A DNA stretch of 30,977 nt, from the NCBI GenBank assembly GCA_041740495.1, contig JBGSLW010000231.1, positions 1 to 30,977 on the forward strand, read 5' to 3'. The stretch's first letter is position 1. The number at the start of each line of letters is the position of its first letter. This document shows, piece after piece, positions 22,733 to 29,023 of this stretch. The translations under genes and the position numbers were made by a program. The stretch comes from JANMEB01 sp041740495. GTDB taxonomy: Bacteria > Planctomycetota > Planctomycetia > Pirellulales > Pirellulaceae. The notes below the pieces were generated by a model that made no database searches, had not been told where the DNA came from, and was given only the letters and a program-made list of their open reading frames with translations.

Positions 22733-24208
22733 ATGATGAAGAGATTGCTATCGATCCTGTTACTGGCACTTCCGATTTCCCTCGGCTGGGCACAGGAGAA
22801 ATTTCGGACGGAACGAGACCTGTTGGGCGAGAAACAGGTTCCCGCCGAGGCGTACTACGGCGTGCAAACGATGCGGGCCCTCGAGAATTTCCAGCTTTCG
22901 GGTGTGCCCATCAGCCAATACCCGGGCTTCGTCGAGGCGTGGGCCATCGTCAAACTCGCCGCCGCACGGGCCAACACCGATGTCGGTGCCATGAAGCCTG
23001 AAAAACTTGCGGCGATTGAAAAGGCCTGCCAGGCGGTCCGCGACGGCAAGTACCACGAACAGTTCCAGGTCGACTGGTTCCAGGGAGGCGCAGGTACGTC
23101 GACCAACATGAACGCCAACGAAGTCCTGGCGAACGTCGCGCTCGAGTTGAGCGGACACCAAAAGGGGGAGTACCAATTCATCGAGCCCCACGACGACTTG
23201 AACCAGTCGCAGTCAACCAACGACGCCTACCCCACCGCGATTAAAGTCGCACTGCTCCTCCGCAACGCAAAACTGATCGACGAACTCGAAAGCCTTGCCG
23301 CGTCCTTCCGCGCCAAGGGAGATGCGTTTCTCAAAATCGTAAAAATGGGGCGGACCGAAATGCAGGACGCAGTGCCGATGACGGTGGGGCAGGAGTTCCA
23401 CGCTTTCGCCGCGGCGCTCGAAGGGGAAATTCAGCTACTCAAGGACGCCGAAAAGTACCTCTACCCGGTGAACATGGGCGCGACCGCCATCGGGACCGGC
23501 ATCAACGTCCCCAAGGGTTATCCCGAAAAATGCGCAGAGCATCTGGCGAAGATCACTGGGAAGCCCATCGTTTTGGCGGACGACTTGCTCGCGGCCACTT
23601 GGGATCAGCAAGGCTTCGTGGTCTATTCCTCAGCGCTGAAGAGCGTCGCCATCAAATTGTCAAAAATCGCGAGCGATCTGATCTTGCTGACTTCGGGCCC
23701 GAGGGCGGGGCTTGCCGAGATCAACCTGCCGCCGCTGCAACCGGGTTCCTCGATTATGCCGGGCAAGGTCAACCCCGTGGTTCCCGAAGTCGTGAATCTC
23801 GTCGCGTTTCGAGTGATGGGAAACGATTACAGCGTCACGCTGGCGGCGCACAGCGGCCAGCTGCAGCTCAACGCGTACGAGCCGATCGCCGGTCTGGCGT
23901 CGATCGAGTCGCAGCACCTGCTCTACAACGTTTCCCAGCTGCTGCGAGCGAAGTGCGTTGACGGAATCACCATCAACGAGAAAGTACTTGCCCACTACAT
24001 GGAAACCACCGTTGGAATCGTCACAGCGCTCAATCCGATCGTCGGTTACGAGCAGGCGACCGAGCTCGCCGATGAAGCGTACAAATCCGGGAAAGGAATT
24101 CTCGAGGTGATTCGCGAGAAGAAGATCCTGACCGAGTCGCAAATCAGAGAGCTGCTCGATCCGGTAAAACTGACGGGGCTCGATGAGAACAAATACCGGC
24201 GGAAGTAA
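22733..24208 (+). CDS. aspA: Aspartate ammonia-lyase with Sec signal peptide
   Basis: AspA splits aspartate to fumarate and ammonia. After the N-terminus the 491-residue protein follows the aspartase pattern: ERDLLGEKQVPAEAYYGVQT, NMNANEVLANVALE, QSQSTNDAYPTA and the flexible catalytic SS-loop GSSIMPGKVN at 338-347. The Tyr-Tyr-Gly version of the first motif separates aspartase from class II fumarase. It is unusual in having a clear signal peptide: MMKRLLSILLLALPISLGWA, cleavable after Ala20. Aspartases are normally cytoplasmic, so this one should act in the periplasm next to AnsB. ATG 22733 has AAAGGGA eight bases upstream. The longer frame from 22688 overlaps the dcu gene and would hide the signal. 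Cotranscribed with dcu, 25 bases apart. Confidence 0.94.
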   Translation: MMKRLLSILLLALPISLGWAQEKFRTERDLLGEKQVPAEAYYGVQTMRALENFQLSGVPISQYPGFVEAWAIVKLAAARANTDVGAMKPEKLAAIEKACQAVRDGKYHEQFQVDWFQGGAGTSTNMNANEVLANVALELSGHQKGEYQFIEPHDDLNQSQSTNDAYPTAIKVALLLRNAKLIDELESLAASFRAKGDAFLKIVKMGRTEMQDAVPMTVGQEFHAFAAALEGEIQLLKDAEKYLYPVNMGATAIGTGINVPKGYPEKCAEHLAKITGKPIVLADDLLAATWDQQGFVVYSSALKSVAIKLSKIASDLILLTSGPRAGLAEINLPPLQPGSSIMPGKVNPVVPEVVNLVAFRVMGNDYSVTLAAHSGQLQLNAYEPIAGLASIESQHLLYNVSQLLRAKCVDGITINEKVLAHYMETTVGIVTALNPIVGYEQATELADEAYKSGKGILEVIREKKILTESQIRELLDPVKLTGLDENKYRRK

Positions 24209-24230
24209 CAGGTCAACCCGCTGGCAACAT

Positions 24231-24332
24231 CAGCCGCCACGCAGTATACGGCGCCGCACAGAATCAGCCGCCTCGCAGTATTCAGCGCCGCACAGAATCA
24301 GCCGCCACACAGTATTCAGCGCCGCACAGAAT
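24231..24332. repeat. Three tandem copies of a 34-bp repeat
   Basis: Units start at 24231, 24265 and 24299, each reading CAGCCGCC(A/T)C(G/A)CAGTAT, then (A/T)C(G/A)GCGCCGCACAGAAT. A fourth unit begins at 24333 with CAGCCGCCTCGC and runs directly into the palindromic repeat. The unit start matches the outer part of the palindrome arm, so the array may have grown from one palindrome end by slippage. No coding role is supported. Confidence 0.85.
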
Positions 24333-24410
24333 CAGCCGCCTCGCGCTAGCGTGCGGTTTCATTTCGATGCTTGTTTCGAAGAAACCGCAGGCTAGCGCCT
24401 AGCGGCTAAT
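24333..24410. repeat. Palindromic repeat after aspA
   Basis: Arms AGCCGCCTCGCGCTAGCGTG plus CGGTTTC and GAAACCGCAGGCTAGCGCCT plus AGCGGCT pair with a few mismatches around a short loop. It belongs to the CCGCAGGCTAGCGCC family found five times from 19.9 kb onward. It separates aspA from the convergent porin relic and could end transcription from both sides. Confidence 0.85.
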
Positions 24411-24454
24411 CTCGATTCATGGCGTGGACGAAGCCAAATACGGCGCCAGGTGGC

Positions 24455-25116
24455 TTAGAAATACAGTTGCGTCTGCAGCGCAAAATTCCAGCCGGTCATC
24501 CCAGCGTTGTAGATCGTTTGGATCGACGACGTCGGAGACGCTTCCATTTTGTTCAACTCGGTGATGAGGCGAAACCCGCGATTCGACCAGGAGTGCCAAT
24601 TCGTCCCGAGGGCGTACTCGCTGCTTTCGCGAAATTCACCGAAGACCGCGGAGGTCCGCCCGTAGATCTCGAGCGTCTGCGGAACGACGAAGTAGCCCGC
24701 ACTCGCTTCGAATCCGTTGTCAACGTGCCGCTGAGCGGCAGCGGTCCGTCTGCCACAAAATCGTTCAGCCAACGCAAGTAGTATTGCGAGTGGAATGCGA
24801 AACCCCGGTGCTTGTAACCGAAATCCCACGAGCTGACATAGACGTCGGAGTATTGGACCGTGACGCCTGGAGCTAAACTCCCTGTTGCGAAAAATAGAGT
24901 TCCGTCCGAGTTGTAGAGCGCGACGTTTTCGGGATTGGCCGCCGGATTGGAAGAAAATCGGTCTTCACGCGCCAAATTGAAAGAGGTTCCCATGCGGATC
25001 GCCGGGCACTCGTGGTATTCGAGGTCGCTGTAGGCCATCCGCGGTGCGCCCGGCGGACCATATGCACTGTATGCGAATTCGATGCGGCGCTGCGCACACA
25101 AGCGACTCGCGTTCAC
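24455..25116 (-). pseudogene. Decayed outer-membrane porin (C-terminal half, frameshifted)
   Basis: The minus strand encodes the C-terminal ~215 residues of a porin homologous to the intact one at 13344-14945. Shared stretches are REDRFS, LYNSDGTL, TGSLAPGVTV, FVADGPLPL and GFEASAGYF. It ends NFALQTQLYF with the terminal Phe typical of porins. The first part is read in one frame down to about 24735 and the rest in another, so a frameshift sits near 24721-24735. There is no signal peptide or N-terminal half: similarity begins near 25075. It is therefore a broken relic. The piece at 12985-13160 comes from a gene very like this one. Confidence 0.88.
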
Positions 25117-25429
25117 CTCGGGAAGCCGGACCGGATTTATCGTTTCGGCAAACAGGGAGGGTTTTGCGGATTATTCCGGTTTATCGGACTGAGTAACATC
25201 GCGCCATGACCAAAACACGTCGACCGCTTGTTTTGGCCTCAAGTTCTCCGGCAATTCGCCGCGTCCTTCGCCAATTTGCTTGCGGTTGCGTTGCTGTCGC
25301 CGCACCAGCATTTTCGTTAAACCTAGAAAATCTTTGGTCACCCTACCAATCCGAACGAAGGCCCGTGCCGATAGTTACGAGTGCAACGATTGTAATAGCG
25401 CCGAAATGAAATCCCGGGGGGGAGCAGGA
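25117..25429. other. Region upstream of the DcaP-like porin
   Basis: No gene is supported in these 313 bases. The inverted repeat CCAAAACA-N11-TGTTTTGG (25210-25236) resembles the outer CCCAAAACA ends of the palindromic elements at 28 kb. A short open frame starting at 25206 begins TRRPLVLASSSP, which looks slightly like a Maf N-terminus but continues as nothing recognisable. A very strong ribosome site, GGGGGGAGCAGGA, precedes the porin start. Confidence 0.45.
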
Positions 25430-27004
25430 ATGCGAGTCAAGTTTCCTTTTGTTCGTTGGTTGGCAACGCTCGGTCTCTGGTGGACCGGCGGACTTGTCTT
25501 GCAAGCCCAGGATTCAACGGTCCAGAGCGGAAGCTCCACGCCAATGGTCCAGAATGGATTGCCCCAATACTCGAGCTCGCCGACGGTGGTTGAATTCTCC
25601 GACGGCGCAGCGACTCGGAATAGTTCGTACTACGCCGACCCAGGAAGAGCCCTGTTTCCATCGACTGGGCAATTCATGCAAGATCCCTCCGGCGCCGCGC
25701 CGCAGGCTCCGGCGGCCAGCCAACAGATTCCGATGTCGGGCCCGACGCCGGCACAAATTACGCCAGAGACGCCCCCAGCCGGCAACGTACAGAATTTTTA
25801 CGGCGGGAACACCCCGGTCCAAGACCTGGCGGCGATCTTGCCTGGGAGATTTGAGAACACGAAATACAAGTGGTATGGCTTCGTGCGATTGGACTCGATT
25901 TTCGATTTCAATCCGATCGGCAGTACGGACGACTTTGTCACGTCGACGATCCCGGTGCCCCAAGGGCGCGGGCAGAACGCGGTGCTCACCCCGCGATACA
26001 CCCGGATCGGCTTTGACACCGAAACGCCCTGGGAAGAGATGGATTGGACGATCAAGACCCGAATCGAACTCGACTTCTTCAACGGCAACAAGTCCGGAGC
26101 GTTTGGCTCGTTCCCCTTGCGATTGCGGTTTGCCTGGGTCGACTTCGGACCGTTCCTGATCGGCCAAGCGGCCTCACTCTTCATGGACTACGACGTCTTT
26201 CCCAACGTGCTGGACTATGAAGGTCCGCCGGGGATGGTTTTGGTGCGACAACCGATCGCCGCGGTGCGCATCCCCTTCAACGAGTGCACCAAGCTTTCGT
26301 TGGGCGTCGAGCAACCTTATTCCGACATCCAATGGAATGACGGCGCCGGTTGGATCGTCAATCCCGGAACGGGATTCGATACGACCGCCGGCGTAGCGCG
26401 CAACGTCGAAGACGTACCCGACCTGACCGGCAACATTCGCCGCACCGGAAAGTATGGGCATACGCAGCTGGCGGGGATCGCTCGGGTTCTCACGTTCCAG
26501 CCCGAGGTCGGCGAAGATCTCGATGAATTCGGCTACGGTGTCAACTTCACGGGGACCTGGCACTTGTGGTCGCACTTGCATGGTTGCCCGATGGGCGAAG
26601 AGAAATCGGCGTTCGAACGCAGTCGGTTTATCTACCAGTACGCGGCCGGTGAAGGAATCAATCGTTACATCCAGGACGTGAATGGTCTGGGCTTGGACGG
26701 TTCGTTTGACCCGATCAACGGATTTCGTTTGATCCCCTCGACCGGTTGGTTCGCCGCCTACGAGCATTGGTGGGCGAAAAACTGGATCTCGACGTTCAGC
26801 TACGGTGAAACGACTAGCGATCTGACCGATACGCTGCCGGATAACACCTACGAGCGAGCGACCTACGGGAGCGCCAACTTGATCTGGATCCCGCGGGAGC
26901 GAATGGGGGTCGGGATCGAATACCTCTACGGCACGCGCGAGAACAAGGACGGCCAAAGCGGCGAGGCCAACCGGATCCAAACCAGCTTCCAGTACAAGTT
27001 CTGA
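25430..27004 (+). CDS. DcaP-like outer-membrane porin
   Basis: The 524-residue precursor starts with a signal peptide (MRVKFPFVRWLATLGLWWTG, cleavage probably LQA|Q at 26/27). A Pro/Gln/Ser-rich linker extends to about residue 140 and is followed by a beta-barrel. Within the barrel, YKWYGFVRLDSIFDFNPIGS and LTPRYTRIGFDTETP resemble DcaP-family porins, which in Acinetobacter pass dicarboxylic acids. The chain ends QTSFQYKF with a terminal Phe. The frame is open from 25280, but ATG 25430 has a perfect ribosome site and starts the signal. Its place beside dcu and aspA sequences fits dicarboxylate or aspartate entry. The family call is by pattern only, and the porin-fold call is firmer than the substrate. 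Confidence 0.82.
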   Translation: MRVKFPFVRWLATLGLWWTGGLVLQAQDSTVQSGSSTPMVQNGLPQYSSSPTVVEFSDGAATRNSSYYADPGRALFPSTGQFMQDPSGAAPQAPAASQQIPMSGPTPAQITPETPPAGNVQNFYGGNTPVQDLAAILPGRFENTKYKWYGFVRLDSIFDFNPIGSTDDFVTSTIPVPQGRGQNAVLTPRYTRIGFDTETPWEEMDWTIKTRIELDFFNGNKSGAFGSFPLRLRFAWVDFGPFLIGQAASLFMDYDVFPNVLDYEGPPGMVLVRQPIAAVRIPFNECTKLSLGVEQPYSDIQWNDGAGWIVNPGTGFDTTAGVARNVEDVPDLTGNIRRTGKYGHTQLAGIARVLTFQPEVGEDLDEFGYGVNFTGTWHLWSHLHGCPMGEEKSAFERSRFIYQYAAGEGINRYIQDVNGLGLDGSFDPINGFRLIPSTGWFAAYEHWWAKNWISTFSYGETTSDLTDTLPDNTYERATYGSANLIWIPRERMGVGIEYLYGTRENKDGQSGEANRIQTSFQYKF

Positions 27005-27097
27005 TATCGCCACGAGGGTCGAAGCCGAGGTCGCGAACCGGTTCGTAACCCGGACTTGATGGCCGGGCGCGGGTGACTGATCGTTAACGCCCCGGTC

Positions 27098-27839
27098 ATG
27101 GTCTGCGGCGTGCAGACGGCGCGGGCCTTGGAAAACTTTCCCATCTCCGGCATTCAAGTGAATCACTACCCGGGTTTTGTCGAGGCCTGGGCGATTGTCA
27201 AACTTGCAGCGGCCCGCGCCAACACCGAAGTCGGGGCGACGCAGCCCGAAACGCTGGCCGCCATCGAAAAGGCCTGCCAAGCCGTTCTCGACGGAGAATA
27301 CCACGATCAGTTTGTAGTCGATTGGTATCAAGGCGGCGCCGAAACGTCGACCAACATGAATGCCAATGAGGGGTTGGCGAATATCGCGCTCGAACTCTCG
27401 GGGCACGCCAAAGGCCAGTACGAATTTGTCGATCGCCGGCGTTGGGAACGGCAACATGAACAAGGCCGCGCTCGGCGCCATCGCGGGGATCGCCGGGCTG
27501 ATCAAGAGCTACCCTTGGTCATTTGCAGTCGGCTTGTTCGTTCTGTCCAGCATGTTGTTTAGCGCCGCCGCCACCGTGGTCATCCTCATGCCCATCGGTG
27601 TGGCGCTCGGCATGTCCACGGCGCAGCTCATTGCGTTTTATCCGGCCGCCAACGCCGTCTTTTTTCTGCCGACCTATGGAACGCTCTTGGCGGCCGTCTC
27701 CTTCGATCAAACCGGGACGACCAAGTTCGGTAGGTACTTGCTGAATCACAGCTTCATGTTGCCAGGGTTGACGAGCACGGCGTCGGCGATCGCGATTGGA
27801 TTACTGATGGGGAGGCTGTTTCCGGGACTGCTCGATTGA
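27098..27839 (+). pseudogene. Mosaic pseudogene: aspA 5' part, short ansB piece, dcu 3' part
   Basis: Three gene fragments are joined. From about 27098 to 27430 the sequence encodes GVQTARALENFPISG and the next ~95 residues of an aspartase, close to the intact one (PGFVEAWAIVKLAAARAN is identical). A frame change at about 27428 leads into IAGVGNGNMNKAALGAI (27432-27482), the GVGNGN loop of a type II asparaginase. Without a clear break it runs on as the last ~115 residues of a Dcu carrier (PWSFAVGLFVLS, FFLPTYGTLLAAVSFDQTG, NHSFMLPGL), ending at TGA 27839. The aspA piece lacks its start and signal, and its frame closes at 27562. No functional product is expected. The pieces derive from diverged paralogues of the intact ansB-dcu-aspA genes. 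Confidence 0.85.
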
Positions 27840-27847
27840 ACTTTTGA

Positions 27848-27923
27848 GGGGGCCAGACCCATTTTTCGGAGTTGGCGTACATTGCAGATTGCCCTCCCAA
27901 GCCGAAAAATGCGTCAGACCCCC
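27848..27923. mobile_element. 76-bp inverted-repeat element
   Basis: GGGGGCCAGACCCATTTTTCGG (27848-27869, 22 bases) is matched by the complement of the 22 bases at 27902-27923, with three mismatches. Only about 32 bases lie between the arms. The layout resembles a miniature transposable element or a decayed insertion end. No related copy was seen elsewhere in the window. Confidence 0.6.
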
Positions 27924-27981
27924 GCCGCGTGAACGGTTACTTTTGACCGAGCTGTACGATTTCGGTACCAAGCGGTCCATG

Positions 27982-28173
27982 CTAGGCATTGACCCAAAAC
28001 ACAGTTCCGCGTCCCATTGAGTTCAGCCGCCTGACGCTAGTCTGCGGTTTCCGGGCGCAGTTCCGCGTCCCATCGAGTTCAGCCGCCAGGCGCTAGCCTG
28101 CGGTTTCCGGGCGCCGGGTTCTAAGAAACCGCAGGCTAGCGCCAGGCGGCTGATGTTTTGGGACAAAGCCTAG
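27982..28173. repeat. Palindromic element A with outer inverted ends and an internal 56-bp duplication
   Basis: The outer ends CTAGGCATTGACCCAAAACA and TGTTTTGGGACAAAGCCTAG are inverted copies of each other. Inside lies the CCGCAGGCTAGCGCC palindrome. The left arm is duplicated: a 56-bp unit at 28002-28057 recurs at 28058-28113. The same outer ends bound element B at 28841-28973. This shows that the palindromes can be the core of a longer element whose tips read CTAG. Confidence 0.85.
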
Positions 28174-28206
28174 TTACCATCACCCAATAAAAGGAGGGCT
28201 ACAATC

Positions 28207-28638
28207 GTGTTTTTTACGCGTCACCTCGCCAAGATGTTGTTCGTGATGGGCTTGGCAACCGCCGGAATGTTTTTGTACGCGATCGCCCCGACCTGGGGGA
28301 TCGTCAACGTCGTGCGCCTGCCGTACGACGAGAATTTCAAAACCAACTACTTCGACCCGGGACACTACTTCTTTTACTACCATTGGGGGGTGATGGTCGG
28401 CTTTATGGGCGTCATGATGGTAGCGGCCGCGTTTAAGAAATCTTGGCGCGCTCCGATCGTGTTCTACTCGTTCGCCGAGAAGTTCTGGATGGTCGTACTG
28501 TTTGCGGCCTCGGGCGGGTTCTCCAATCCCAGCACGTACGGTTTCTTTCCGGTGCTGTGTGTCGATGCCTTGGTTTCGATTTGGACGATCGGGTATTGGA
28601 TCGAGCAACGTGCGGTTTTTCCGCAGGATGGCAAGTAA
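28207..28638 (+). CDS. Unknown small membrane protein (four TM segments)
   Basis: This 143-residue protein was not recognised. It has four hydrophobic segments at about residues 8-30, 57-76, 83-101 and 111-132. A conserved-looking periplasmic or cytoplasmic loop at 37-56 is rich in Tyr, Phe and Asp (LPYDENFKTNYFDPGHYFFY). The start is GTG 28207, supported by AAAGGAGGG about nine bases upstream, and there is no in-frame ATG nearby. Its ribosome site and coding pattern make it a real gene. It stands alone between palindromic elements A and B, so its promoter probably lies within or next to element A. No catalytic motif is visible, and it may be an accessory or sensor membrane protein. Confidence 0.75.
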   Translation: MFFTRHLAKMLFVMGLATAGMFLYAIAPTWGIVNVVRLPYDENFKTNYFDPGHYFFYYHWGVMVGFMGVMMVAAAFKKSWRAPIVFYSFAEKFWMVVLFAASGGFSNPSTYGFFPVLCVDALVSIWTIGYWIEQRAVFPQDGK

Positions 28639-28840
28639 GCCGAGAAGGTTGCGACGTCGGGGCTCGCGACGCGGATCGTCGCGCCACTCTGGCTGACTGC
28701 TAGCAATCTTGTGTGGCGGTTGTATGGGAGATCTGGGTAATTCGGCGGGTTTCGGAAGCGTGGGCTGTAGCGCCCGGAGCCCGCTGGCCGATGGAGAGAA
28801 CGTACCGAAAAACCGGTCGAGTTGAAGTTCGACTTGAATA

Positions 28841-28973
28841 CTAGGCTTCGTCCCAAAACATCAGCCGCCTGGCGCTAGCGGTTCCCGGTGTTGGATGCGC
28901 GAAGAAACCGCAGGCTAGCGCCATGCGGCTGATCTCAACAGGACGCGAAACTGTGTTTTGGCACAAAGACTAG
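28841..28973. repeat. Palindromic element B with outer inverted ends
   Basis: The element starts CTAGGCTTCGTCCCAAAACA and ends TGTGTTTTGGCACAAAGACTAG, imperfect inverted ends like those of element A. The core arms are AGCCGCCTGGCGCTAGCGGTT and GAAACCGCAGGCTAGCGCCA plus TGCGGCT, and the left arm has lost several bases of its CCTGCGGTTTC part. Its last bases, CTAG, overlap the first bases of the operator-like palindrome upstream of the porin. Confidence 0.83.
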
Positions 28974-28990
28974 TGTACTCATGTACACTA
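28971..28990. promoter_or_regulatory. Operator-like palindrome, copy 2
   Basis: TAGTGTAC-TCAT-GTACACTA is a perfect 8+8 inverted repeat with a 4-base spacer, 33 bases before the porin start codon. The half-sites and spacing are identical to 4017-4036, while the spacer differs, as expected for a protein-binding site rather than a copied block. It abuts palindromic element B. Confidence 0.65.
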
Positions 28991-29023
28991 TTGGCAGACT
29001 TTCGACGCAGCAAGGAATTGGCC

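Larger units (their letters stand above)
27840..28206. other. Gene-free stretch packed with repeats
   Basis: No gene is supported in these 367 bases. It contains a 76-bp inverted-repeat element (27848-27923) and a larger palindromic element (27982-28173), both listed separately. The last bases carry AAAGGAGGG, the ribosome site of the next gene. Confidence 0.7.
28639..29023. other. Intergenic region before the OprB-like porin
   Basis: No gene is supported in these 385 bases. The left half holds the 16-mer GGGGCTCGCGACGCGG (28659-28674), which recurs at the very end of the window. The right half is occupied by palindromic element B and the operator-like palindrome, followed by the ribosome site CAAGGA. 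Confidence 0.65.

Noticed and set aside
25206..25409. Possible Maf-like protein start (LVLASSSP)
   Set aside because: Only about 15 residues resemble Maf. The rest does not, and no downstream frame continues the family, so this is probably chance.
19946..28973. CRISPR array made of the CCGCAGGCTAGCGCC repeats
   Set aside because: The copies are palindromic pairs kilobases apart, without regular spacers, and no cas gene is present.
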